Of a DNA stretch of 64,000 bases, positions 53,918 through 63,856 are shown piece by piece. The notes under the pieces are model-generated. The model searched no databases and was not told the DNA's origin. It worked only from the letters and a program-made list of their open reading frames with translations. The position numbers and the translations under genes were made by a program. The stretch covers positions 25,130 to 89,129 of the forward strand of contig CAVSND010000022.1 of assembly GCA_963729215.1 (NCBI GenBank). Direction: 5' to 3'. Numbering within the stretch: the stretch's first letter is position 1; every line of letters begins with the position of its first letter. The stretch is from CAVQJU01 sp963729215 (GTDB lineage Bacteria; Acidobacteriota; Vicinamibacteria; Vicinamibacterales; CAVVIG01).

Positions 53918-53966
53918 CTAAGGTCATTCAGCGACACCCGTAAACCTCAATTTCTCGCCACGCGAA
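53918..53966 (-). pseudogene. Fragment: 3' end of an F5/8 C lipoprotein gene
   Basis: The 49 bases match 44501-44549 on the opposite strand with about five differences, including the stop and about 13 bases beyond it. It reads FAWREIEVYGCR and stop. No other part of the domain is present upstream. It marks the right end of the polysaccharide locus as the intact gene marks its left part. Confidence 0.7.
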
Positions 53967-54049
53967 CCGGCTTCGTACAAGCTAAAAACGGTCTAGATGT
54001 TCAGATTCTAATGTCGCCGGATCACTTAGCGGCGATCCGCAAGGTCACC

Positions 54050-54959
54050 TCAACGGTCCGGGTTCGCGCCTCGGCCGGGTCGGGGTGGCAACGAACCGCC
54101 CTCTGCGAGAACCTTCATGTTTTGCAGCGCTCGATTGAAGGTCGCCGTTTTGGCAGCGATGTCGCGGTCGCGCGCAGTCGCATCCGGCAGCATCGAGTTG
54201 TCGAAAAATAGCGTATAGATCAGTTTCGACGTCGTGGCCGTGAGCGGTTTGGCTTCGAGCGTACCGTGGTAAACGTTGAACGGCCGCCCGTCTCTCGCTG
54301 GTTGCGTGTACGTGTACAAAGATCGGTCTTGCCGACGAGGATCTCGTCGGCGACCGAATCGAATGGCGCCAAGTTCGCCGTCTTTGCCCCAGGTGATCGT
54401 GCACGGGATCTGCAGCCACTCGCCGACGTCGCACCACTTCCCCACGCGCTTCCAGACTTCAGCGGCCGGCCGATCCACGGTGATCTCGAGAGGAATCGAC
54501 ACGTACAGTCGGCGATGCCACCGCGATGCCTGCGCCGGTCGAACCGGCCGGCGCAGTGGCTGGTGCGGCGGCTGTTGTCGCCGACACGCCGGCTTTCGCG
54601 CGCTTTCCAGTGAACGGGCTCTCACCCATTCCAGTGATCGCAAGGGTGCCGTTGAACGCATCGGCCTCGAGCTTTCCTTTGAACGTCAATGGGAGTGCTC
54701 GGCCCTGGAGGTTGAGTTCGGCTGATACGGTCACTTCGGCCCCGGAAACCGTGCCGGTCATCGGTGCCGAGCCGAACGGGCTCGTCATCGTCCCGGCAAC
54801 CGTGTTGCCGGTCTGCGTCAGCTTCATGGTCATCGTGCTTGGGCCCTGCGGCAGCGCGATTGTGAGTTCCCAGTCTCCCGTCGCGCCTTGCGCAAAAGCA
54901 GCGAGCGGCGAACAGACAGACAGCGCCATCAGCATTCCCAAGATTCGGAGTCGCTGCAT
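54050..54959 (-). CDS. Secreted two-part protein with SRPBCC domain, frameshifted
   Basis: Signal peptide (LGMLMALSVCSPLAAFAQ, start 54959), then a beta-rich about 100-residue domain (GDWELTIALPQGPSTMTMKL; MTGTVSGAEVTVSAELNLQG) as in secreted DUF proteins of Acidobacteria. An Ala/Pro/Thr linker (ATTAAAPATAPAGSTGAG) leads to an SRPBCC/polyketide-cyclase-like domain (SIPLEITVDRPAAEVWKRVG; YHGTLEAKPLTATTSKLIYT) ending NPDR. The frame shifts once at the domain border (about 54500) and a compensating pair sits near 54320-54360. The linker favours one fused gene, but two overlapping genes are possible. The cavity of SRPBCC domains binds hydrophobic ligands. Third gene downstream of the linalool dehydratase/isomerase-like protein. 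Confidence 0.65.
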
Positions 54960-54993
54960 TTTCTTCTCCTCGAGTCCTTGAACAATGGTTTCG

Positions 54994-55683
54994 CTATGAC
55001 TCGGCAGACGCTCGTTCGCGATGAAACTGCTCGAGCGCGGCGTTCGCTGCGAGGATGGTCCGAAGGCTCTCGACAAGGGCGTCGATGCACGCACCGGGGA
55101 TCGCCACGTAGGCCTCGTTCTCGGTCGCACCGGTGTACACACGGTTCCCCACACAGCCGAAGCTCGCGGAGACGGCTTGCGAGTTGATCGCGGCCGGCAA
55201 CACGGCACATGTTGGCCGACCCATCGCGGCCCGACCCCCGCGACGCCGGCCAGCTGCGCCGCTTCAGTGATCAACATGAGTTGCCGTGCGTTCCCGCGCA
55301 CGAGCACGACGTCCGGAGCCACCGGCGCCGATGCCAGCGGAGCGTACCCGCCACGCGTAGCGGCGTGGGCGTCTCGGAATGGAAGGCACTTCCTCCATCT
55401 TGATGTACGACAGTTCGACCATGTTCTCGATCAACCCCATCAACTGCTGCTGCTCTTCGGCTGACGTCTCGACATGGTGAGTGTGGGCGCCGATCGGACA
55501 GGCTTTGTGATCGTCGGCAATGGTGTAGAACGTCCGGCCCTCGGCTGCTTGCCGCCAGTAGTCGCAGCTCGCCGGTCCTGAACAGGCAATGCGTCCGACA
55601 CCCGCTGGCGGCGTGTCACTGAAAGCGATCGCCACTGCCGGCGACGAGAGGTTCAGAAGATCGGTCAATGCGTCCTGTGTCAT
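54994..55683 (-). CDS. DUF169 domain protein, two frameshifts
   Basis: About 230 residues. MTQDALTDLLNLSSPAVAIA, then the conserved CPIGAHTHHV region and MGLIENMVELSYIKMEEVPS. A second frame gives APDVVLVRGNARQLMLITEA, and a third PTCAVLPAAINSQAVSASFG, then CVGNRVYTGATENEAYVAIP to the stop at 54994. This is the usual DUF169 course, including the Cys-rich GPASCDYWR near residue 40. The function of DUF169 is not established; members occur near anaerobic and aromatic degradation genes. It begins 9 bp after the stop of the upstream Tat-exported protein. Confidence 0.75.
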
Positions 55684-55691
55684 GTGGGTTC

Positions 55692-57484
55692 TCACACGGA
55701 AGCGGATCCGCAGCACGGGCACCCGGGGCCCATCGTCGGTGGATTCGGCGTTGGCGTCCCGTCGCCGGTGGAAGCGAGCAAGGAGGCGGCGGCTGCGGCG
55801 CGCGGCTGCGGCGGCAGCTCGACTTCGGCGCGCTGCCCATCGCCTTTGTACCCCGTGACGATCTCGAATTGGTGCGCGTCGATGGTCGTCGTGAGCTCGA
55901 TCGTTCGCGGCCCGACGGCAACAAAGCGTGTGAACGGCTGGCCGTTCAACCGGAGCGTGAGGCTCGCGACACTCGGCAGGTTGGTCACGCGCCACCGCGT
56001 CGCGTGCGCCGCGCTTCTCTGGAGCGGCCGCATACGTTACGACGTGCAACGTCCCGGTGCTCCGGTCGTTCCAGGCCTGCGACACACCGAGCGACGGGAA
56101 CTCGATATCTTCGACCGTCGGTGCGGTGAACTTGTCCAGATACCGGGCTTCGAACGCGCGCGTCCAGTCGCCGGGTCCCGCGATCTCGGCCGCGATGAGC
56201 ATCGCGCTGCCTTGCCCGCGTGGAAATCCTTCCTTGTTATTGAAGAACCAGCCGAACTGCTCTTTGTGTTCACCGAAGAACCTGGGCTCGTATTCGCGCT
56301 CGGCGGCCGCACTCGGCGTTGCGTACACGACATCGTCGCCCGGTTCCCCGCGCCATGACCAGGCCGGTTGGATTGGCCCTCACGTCGCCGGTCCCATTGC
56401 GCCATCCGAACGTGTTGGCGGCCCCGTCATAAAGCAACCGCCCGAGTTCGGGATTCTGCGGCTGGATCAGATGTGCGGTGAGGAGCCCGGCGGCGGGATT
56501 GGCACCGAAATGGAACTTCTCGATCGGGTCGTAGTAGCTCGTAATCGATTGCAGCTTCCCGTCGGAGCCGACCTTCATGTAGTTTTCGCGCGTGTAGCCG
56601 ATGAAATTCTCGAACGCCGGGTGAGTGTTCTCCCGAACGCCTTGTCGTACAGGTGCATGCCGAGGCCGCCAGCGGCGTTGCAGAACACCCAGATTTTCGT
56701 GTTCTCTCAGTGCGGCCCTTCGGGATGCGCGCGGTACTGCGATTCGAGCCGTTCGGCGATGCGGTGCATGTCCCACTCGAACGTTTCGTCGTGGTACCCC
56801 GGTAGCTGAACGGCCGCGCCCACTTGTCGTCGCCCGAGATGTCCTTGTGCGTGGCCAGCAGCAGCAGGAACCAGGCGCGGAAAAACAGGTATCCGTCCGC
56901 AGCGATCGGATCGGACTGCAGGCCCCATGGCTGGAATCCCATTCGCGGTCCAGCCGAAGCGGTTGTACTTGCCGCGCAGCGCTGGCCGGAATCTGCGGCC
57001 ATGATCGGCGGCGGATAGTTGGCGCGCTTCGGGTCGTCACCGATCTGCGTAAACCAATCGATGGCGCCCCAATAGCGTGGGGTACCGGCCTGCGAGTTCG
57101 TCTGCACTTCCGGGTGTAAACCTCGCGCCACGCCGGCGTCTGGTCCGCCATGAGGAGCAGTCCGTAGGCGGAGTACGACCGGTCAACCGGCCATAGCTGA
57201 GGACGACGGGCGCGGTGTCCTTGTTCCACCAGGGATGCGGGCGCACCCGCCGCGCTCCAGTCGTCTCTCGTCGTCGCCTTCTCCCAGAGGAACCGAAGCC
57301 AGCCACCACCGCGTGGGCTGAGCCCCGGGAACTGCGAGACATTTCGCAGCGACAACGGGGCGGCCTCGGCCACGGTTTGCGGTGTTGCGGCCTGCGCGGA
57401 CACGTTGTCGGGCAGTGCCACAGCACCCGCCGTAGCGGCCATCGACTTCACGAAGCCCCGACGCGAAATATTCTGATCAGGCAC
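55692..57484 (-). CDS. Tat-exported linalool dehydratase/isomerase-like protein, many frameshifts
   Basis: About 595 residues if repaired. GTG 57484 starts a twin-arginine signal: SRRGFVKSMAATAGAVALP. Characteristic blocks in several frames: WGAIDWFTQIGDDPKRANYP, GFQPWGLQSDPIAADGYLFF, then LLLLATHKDISGDDKWARPF. Then comes the family core (IWVFCN-like region at 56690, HPAFENFIGYTRENYM), GLLTAHLIQPQNPELGRLLY and GWRNGTGDVRANPTGLVMA. A C-terminal beta domain ends SLLASTGDGTP. The alpha/alpha-barrel family (LDI type) includes linalool dehydratase-isomerase, which acts on tertiary alcohols; many members have other substrates. At least five frame changes. Confidence 0.65.
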
Positions 57485-57545
57485 GGTTCGCTCCTCGCGC
57501 TTCCCCTCGATTGGTGCGCCCCGACGCCAAGCCACACGATGCCCG

Positions 57546-58197
57546 TTACCGTCGCGGCCGGTTGTCGCCGGCTGCGGCCTCGGGCAACGCCCAACTGCGA
57601 CAGGCTGACGGCAGCTCTCTCACTGATGGGCGTTCCTCGTGCTGCGCGGGACGCGCGGCAATCCGCGATCGTCAGTGCCATCGTGGCGAGCGTCCGCTCC
57701 CGGGCCATGATCGAGTCGACGGCACATGCGGCTGAAACGCCGCCACGCGTATTTCGAGCGCTTCCGCAAACGCGCGCCGGACTTCGCTTGGCGCCGAGAC
57801 GATTTCGGACAACACCACCGGATAGCCGCACCCATCGACGTTGTCGCGATGCGCGACCGACAGATAGCGTTTCACGGCTCGCTGCAGCCAGTCGAGGCCC
57901 TGTTTCCCTCGAGATCCGTCAGACCGATTAATGGATTGAGCAGCGTCTGGACGATCGCGACGTCCATCGCGCTCTTCGAGGAAAAGTCGGGCGTAGAAGC
58001 CACCCGTGGTCAGTCCGGCGCCGCGCATCACCCGCGGGACGCTCCGCCGCGCGAAGGCCTTCCCGCCGTGCGATCGTGGCGCCCGATTGAAGGATGCGCT
58101 CGTGTGTACCGCGCTTCCTGGCCGCGCGGTCGGTCACCCGCGGATGCGGTCGCCGTCGTCGTCGCCGGGTGGATGCCGCAAATCGTGATGTTCCCAT
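57546..58197 (-). CDS. TetR/AcrR family transcriptional regulator, frameshifted
   Basis: About 200 residues. The N-terminal HTH is RKRGTHERILQSGATIARRE, continuing in a second frame MRGAGLTTGGFYA, the typical TetR recognition helix. Then GKQGLDWLQRAVKRYLSVAH, DGCGYPVVLSEIVSAPSEVR (effector domain, HRD/GCP pattern seen in YcdC-like members) and, in a third frame, ALTIADCRASRAARGTPISE. The 3' end is uncertain: candidate stops are 57620, 57546 and 57448. It lies between the exported-protein operon and the isochorismatase gene in divergent orientation, so it probably controls one or both. Confidence 0.7.
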
Positions 58198-58260
58198 AGT
58201 CAAAGGAAGGACATATATCATGCCCTTGATGCGACACGAGGCCCAGTGACAGGAGGAAAA

Positions 58261-59004
58261 ATGCACCGCCACGAACCATGAGTCGACGCGCGCTTCTCGG
58301 AATGAGCGTGGCGCTGGGAGGCTTCGGAAGATCGGATCTCCTTTGCGGAAAACGCAGCGCGGCGAATCGAAGGCCGCAGCCGGCCCCTCATACGCCAGGG
58401 ACAACACCGCACTCTTGATCGTCGACCCGTACAACGACTTCATGAGCGAGGGCGGAAATGTACAAGGCGACGCTGGAAACAGCAACGGAAGTTGGCTTCT
58501 ACGACAACATGCGGAAGCTGATTCCCGCGATCCGTACGGCGGGAATACCCGTCTTCATCGTGCCGCACCACAGAGCGGCCAAGGGGGACTACGACAACTG
58601 GTTGGCAGTCAGCTCCTCACAACGAGGGGCCGAACGGATCATGCTGTTTGCCGCAGGCCTACGTGGGGCGGCGAGTGGCATCCGGAATTTGGTCCCAAGC
58701 CCGGCGACATTGTCATCAAAGAGCACTGGGCTCAGAGCGGATTTGCCAACACCGACCTGGACCAGCAGTTGAAACAACACGGCATCCGGAAAGTCATTCT
58801 CGTCGGCTTCATTGCCAACACCTGTGTCGAGTCGACTGGGCGATATGCGATGGAGCTGGCTATCACGTCACCCTGGTCAAGGATTCCACGGCGGCATTCA
58901 GCAAAGACGGCATGCACGCCGCCCACGTGGTCAACGCGCCGACATATGCTCACGCGATCACGGCGACATCGGAGCTCATCGCGGCGCTACCGCAGAAGAG
59001 CTGA
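58261..59004 (+). CDS. Isochorismatase-like cysteine hydrolase with Tat-like leader, frameshifted
   Basis: About 245 residues. ATG 58261 has a good Shine-Dalgarno (AGGAGG at 58251), but its frame ends after six codons on the ATG at 58278, which opens SRRALLGMSVALGGF, a twin-arginine-type signal. An indel may have split one start. The catalytic triad of the family is visible: Asp in ALLIVDPYNDFM, Lys in DIVIKEHWAQSG, and Cys in FIANTCVESTGRYAME. HVTLVKDSTAAFSKDGMHAA closes the domain. Two further breaks near 58450 and 58640-58860. Family members hydrolyse amides or isochorismate-type bonds; export and context suggest a degradative role. Confidence 0.7.
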
Positions 59005-59601
59005 CTCGGATCGTGCGAAGTGCGAACGAGTGCTGTGTCAGAACTGTGTCGCATGCCCCCTGAAACCCATGGGCAACATTGCAATTTCCGGGGACACGCT
59101 GACGCACATCGTTGTTGCAGGAAGTCGTTGATCGGAAGTGCGTTGGTTGGGATCTGATGTGAGTCAGCACGCGTGACGGGAGTCGATTTCCAAGCGTGCT
59201 CCTTCAACTCGGCTTTGTTAGATAAGTTGGGTATCCAGTGATTATCGCACACGCCGGCGCCCTCCAAGCCATTCCGCGATCTTGTTTGCACTGAGTGATT
59301 TGGCGCCTGCCAGAGCAACTGTTCCCCGAAACTGTGTCAGGCCTCGCAATATCTGGCGATCACTTACGGCGATTTCAGCGCACAGCCGTCTCAACGCGAA
59401 GAGGGCTGCGATTGATCGGCTCGACGCGGCTTCGAGGCCCGCTGCACATCTGGCAAACTGGCGGCTTGCCCGCTGTCCGGGGAAACCTCTGTGCCTGCGT
59501 GCCGATTCCTCTGCACGAGCGATGGTAGTGCCCGAGCCGTCCGTCTGTACCTGTTGAACCAGGGCGGCCGAACCACGAGTGTTCCTGAAAGGCAGCGGTT
59601 T
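59005..59601. other. Gap of about 600 bp with no convincing gene
   Basis: No frame is convincingly coding. A minus-strand stretch (about 59250-59420, reading LSANKIAEWLGG and upstream) has protein-like composition but no start, family or partner; I do not annotate it. GC falls around 59200-59240 (TTTGTTAGATAAGTTGGG), a plausible promoter region for the DUF1254 genes. No repeat array. Confidence 0.35.
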
Positions 59602-60939
59602 ATGACGCAACCCCAGAAGACGTCTCTTTCTCCCGACGAAGCGAAGGCCATCGCGCAGGACGCGTGGATCTTCGGCATGCCGCTGGTTTACATCGAGATC
59701 CAGATTGACACGATGACCCACGTCTCCAAATCGAACGGGCCATGCGCCGATCAACCAGTTCGCGCACTATCGTGAGTTCCCCGACGCCTCAAACCGCACC
59801 GTCGTCGGCTTCAACGTCGACACGCTCTACTCGCTGGCGCATTGGATCTGTCAAAGGAACCGATGGTCCTGTCGGTGCCGGAGATGGGCGACCGCTTCTG
59901 GCTGATGCAGATCATCGACGCGTGGAACAACGTGCCGCATGCGCCGGGCTCCCGCACGGTCGGTGGCAAGGGCGGTCACTTCGCGATCGTCGGACCGGCG
60001 TGGAAGGGCACACTGCCCGCAAGGCGTGACCGAACTGCGCGTGCCGACGAATCTTGCCCTGCTCGGCGGGCGCACATATACCGGCGGTCCCGACGACTAC
60101 GCCGCGGTGCATGCGCTGCAGGACCAGTACAAACTGGTGCCGCTGTCGTCATGGGGCAAGCCGTACACGCCGCCGGACAACGTGCCGCTCAAAGAAGGCG
60201 TGGACGCAAAGACGCCGGTGCCCAAGCAGGTGCTGGCGATGTCGCCCGAGGAGTTCTTCAATCGTCTCAATCGCCTGCTGGTGACGAACCCGCCGGAACC
60301 GGAAGATCCGAAGACGATGGCGCGCCTGGCGACACTCGGCATTGCACCGGGCGCGACGTTCCGCATGGACGCGTTCACGCCCGAAGTGCGTAAAGCGATC
60401 GAGGACGGCGTCGCCGACGGGATCAAGGTGATGCGCGAGACCGCTCGCGGCAAGATGGTCAACGGCTGGCAGATCGCGCTCGACATGGGTCGCTACGGCA
60501 CCAACTACACCTACCGGGCGGGGTGGACCTTCTTCGGCGTCGGCGGCAACCTGCCCGAAGACGCCGTCTATCCGTTTGCCGAAATCGACGGCGACGGCAA
60601 CCGTTGAATGGCGCGAACAAATACACCCTGCATTTCACCAAGGACCAGATTCCGCCAGTCGACGCGTTCTGGTCGTTGACGATGTACGACGACGATGCTT
60701 ATCTCGTCGCCAACCCGATCAACCGCTACGCGCTCGGCGACCGCAGCCACCTGACGTTCGATGCCGACGGCGGCCTGACGCTCTATATCCAGAGCGACTC
60801 GCCAGGTAAGGACAAGGAGAGCAACTGGCTGCCCGCGCCCAAGGATGCCGGGTTCAAGCTGGCGCTGCGCCTCTATGCGCCGAAGAAGGCAGTCGCCGAC
60901 GGCACGTGGGCGCCGCCACCGGTGAAGCGCGCGAGCTGA
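59602..60939 (+). CDS. DUF1254/DUF1214 protein, paralog 1, frameshifted
   Basis: About 445 residues if repaired. DUF1254: SLSPDEAKAIAQDAWIFGMP, then FNVDTLYSLA, SKEPMVLSVPEMGDRFWLMQ and HFAIVGPAWKGTLP. Then RVPTNLALLGGRTYTGGPDD, and DUF1214: NKYTLHFTKDQIPPVDAFWS, LTMYDDDAYLVANPINRYAL and KESNWLPAPKDAGFKLALRL. At least four frame changes. The two-domain family is widespread and uncharacterised; the fold is beta-rich and has no known catalytic site. No signal peptide is visible here. It leads a run of three paralogs. Confidence 0.75.
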
Positions 60940-60986
60940 CGCTCGCTCTCTCAACGAGAGCTCGCACCGGACATAGGGAGACTCGA

Positions 60987-62451
60987 ATGGCCGAACAATC
61001 AATCCCGCCGACGCTCAATGGACCGACCTCGATCCCGACGCTCACGGCTCCTGCACCGCCACCCGCCAACGTGCAGTCGCGTTTTCTCGGACGATTGTCG
61101 TTTCAGGATGGCTATCCGACGACGGAGACGATGGCGACGCTATACGACGCGCTCGACTATCAGCGCGCGGTGCAGGTCATGCTGCGCAGTCTCGCCGCCC
61201 ATAGCATGCACTGCTTTCGCCTGGGGTTGGCGCGCGATCTGGGCGTTGATGCGCCCAACGTAATGGCGATCTTCCGCGCTGATGCCCACAGCCTGATGCT
61301 CACGCCCAATTCGGAGACGTTGTATAGCGCGACGTTCTTGCGACTCGATACGGATGGACCGACCGTCGTCGAGGCTCCTCCCGGCGTGCTCGGTCTCGTC
61401 GACGACATGTGGATGCGGCCGGTCGAGGACATCGGCGTGGGCGGTCCCGATGCGGGTAAGGGCGGCCAGTATCTCTTCGTGCCTCCCGGTTACAGCGGCC
61501 CGCTCCCAGACGCCGGGTACTTCACAATCCCCACCCGCACCTATGGTCACTGGTTCATTCTGCGGGCGTTCCTGAGCCCGACCGGCGACACGGCGCCGGC
61601 CTTTGAACTCCTGAAGCGCACCCGCGTCTATCCGCTCTCGCAGAAGGACGCGCCGCCGCCGATGCGATTCGTGGACGCACCGGCAAGACGTTCGACACGA
61701 TCTCGCCAGGTGACGGCCGCTACTTCGACATGCTCGCCGAGCTCGTCGAGAGTGAACACGAAGACGCAATCGACACCGAGACCGCAGGCATGCTCAAGAC
61801 CATCGGCATCGAGAAGGGCAAGCCGTTCGCTCCCGACGAACGGCTGAAAGCGATCCTCGGTGAGGCCGCGCGTGACGGTGGGTTCATCGCGGAAACGCTG
61901 TCGTACGGTCCGCGCGACGCGGGGCAGCTGGCGTCCGGGTCGCATGGCGCGCCGGCATCGAAGGTTATCCGCTGTTCAGTGACGGGAAGCGGACGCTGCT
62001 CGATGCCCTGGTGCGCATGGCCTGGTTCGCGACCGGCACCGCGAAGGCGATGTCGGCACCGAAGCCGGGGACAGGCTCGCAGTATGCGTGGACCTACAAC
62101 GATGCGAGCGGTGGATGGCTGCTCGGAGAGAAGACCTACAAGTTTCGGATTCCGCCGAATCCGCCGGCGAAGGATTTCTGGTCGATCGTGGCGTACGACA
62201 ACTGGACCCGCCTGATTCTGCCCAATGGCCAGAGAGCGGCGAGCAAGAATTCCTACGACAAATCGATCAAAGCCAACAGCGATGGCTCCATCGACATCTA
62301 CTTTCGTCCCGATCCGCCTGCTGGCAAGGAGACCAACTGGATCCGCACCGTGCCAGGCGTGGGCTGGTTCGTGATCTTCCGTCTGTACGGACCGCTCCAG
62401 CCATGGTTCGACAAGACGTGGGCGCCGGCGGACATCGTCGCGGTGAACTAG
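60987..62451 (+). CDS. DUF1254/DUF1214 protein, paralog 2, frameshifted
   Basis: About 488 residues. The N-terminus is proline-rich, then GRLSFQDGYPTTETMATLYD, a long helix (YQRAVQVMLRSLAAHSMHCF) and the DUF1254 core (LMLTPNSETLYSATFLRL; GGQYLFVPPGYSGPLP). DUF1214 follows (WTYNDASGGWLLGEKTYKFR; NPPAKDFWSIVAYDNWTRLI; FRPDPPAGKETNWIRTVPGV), ending KTWAPADIVAVN. Two breaks, near 61675 and 61930-61960. This is the longer subclass, often annotated DUF1254 domain-containing protein of about 480-490 aa. It follows paralog 1 by 47 bp. Confidence 0.78.
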
Positions 62452-62469
62452 CCGGTTAAAGGAGGCGAG

Positions 62470-63809
62470 ATGCCAGATTCACCCCCGGAAAGCCCGAGCG
62501 CCGATAGGATCCGAGAAGAGCGGGCATATACGCTCGGCACCACGGCGTACCTGTGGGGCTTCACGATGAACGAGCTGTACCGCGTACGCTCGCACTCGCT
62601 GGCGACGCCCAGCGCGGTCAATACGTTCGCCCATCGTCGCGCACTGTTGACGCCCGAAATGGCGCGCAAAGGCGGCGTCGTGCGCTCCAATAGCGCGACG
62701 CTCTATTCCTCGGCCTGGCTCGATCTGTCCGTTGAGCCCATCGTCCTGGAATTCCCAGCGATACCCGGCCGGTACTTCACGTTCAACTACGTGGACTACT
62801 ACCAGCGAAATGAAAACCTCAGTAACGCGACCATCGGTCGCGGGGGCGGCGCGTATGCGTTCGTCGGGCCCAGCTGGAAAGGCACGCTACCCGAGAAGCT
62901 CCATCGCGTGAACGTCGCGACTGATACCGTCTGGCTCATCGGACGAATGAGGTGACGGGTCCCGACGACGTCGGGAACGTGAATGCACTGCAGGACACCC
63001 TCACCTTGACGTCGTTGCGCGAGTGGATTGCCGGACGGCGAAACACGGTCGGCAGCAACATGCTATCGTCCGTGGCCGCCATACGAGGTGAGGGATCCGC
63101 TGAGTTTCTTCGCGCTGCTCAATGAGGGCCTCAACCGTAACCCGCCACAAGGGCAGGACCTGGTGATGCTGGGGCTGTTCGAGAGCTTGAACATCGGCCC
63201 GAATAAGGCCTTCGATCCGAAGACGCTCGATGCCGCAACGGCCGCAGGGCTCAGGCGTGCCTGGAGATCGGTCCGCGGATCCTCACCGCGGACTTCATCG
63301 CCAGGCTCGGTCAATCGATTAACAACTGGCAGATCACCACCGACCTCGGGAACTGGCAGACACCCGACACCGGTCAGCTCGATTTCCTGCTCCGCTCAGC
63401 GATAGCCAAAGAAGCGCAGCCGGGACAGAACGCCACGGAAGCGATGTACCCCTGGCTTTCAACGATGCCGAGGCTCGCCGCTGACGGGTGCGAATCGTTA
63501 TGTGCTCCGCTTCGACAAGGGCCAGTTGCCACGGTCGACGCCTTCTGGTCGGTGACGCTGTATGACGCGACCGGGTTCATGATTGCGAACGCGATCAACC
63601 GCACGCAGATCGGGACCTACGACAAGCTCGTGCCGGACGACGACGGTTCGACGACGATCTATATCCAACGCGAGACGCCCGGCAAGGATAAGGAAAACAA
63701 TTGGCTGCCCGCTCCCGAAGGGCCGTTCAACCTGGGATTACGCCTCTACAATCCCGGTCCGGCCGCGCTCACGCTGGACTGGGCGCCGCCCGCCGTGCGG
63801 CGCCAGTGA
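62470..63809 (+). CDS. DUF1254/DUF1214 protein, paralog 3, frameshifted
   Basis: About 447 residues. A strong AAAGGAGG sits just upstream of the ATG. DUF1254: REERAYTLGTTAYLWGFTMN, VVRSNSATLYSSAWLDLSVE, FTFNYVDYYQRNENLSNATI and YAFVGPSWKGTLP. Then FFALLNEGLNRNPPQGQDLV, and DUF1214: VATVDAFWSVTLYDATGFMI and KENNWLPAPEGPFNLGLRLY. Breaks near 62950, 63060, 63260 and 63485. It matches paralog 1 more closely than paralog 2 (shared GPxWKGTLP and NWLPAP), so at least one duplication is recent on the family scale. Confidence 0.77.
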
Positions 63810-63856
63810 CTCGCGGAGAGGGCATCAGAAGATAGCTTACTGCAAAGGAGATGATT

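Noticed and set aside
59242..59754. Minus-strand frame of about 170 codons in the 59.0-59.6 kb gap
   Set aside because: Has some protein-like composition near its end but no family, no clear start and overlaps the DUF1254 gene start.
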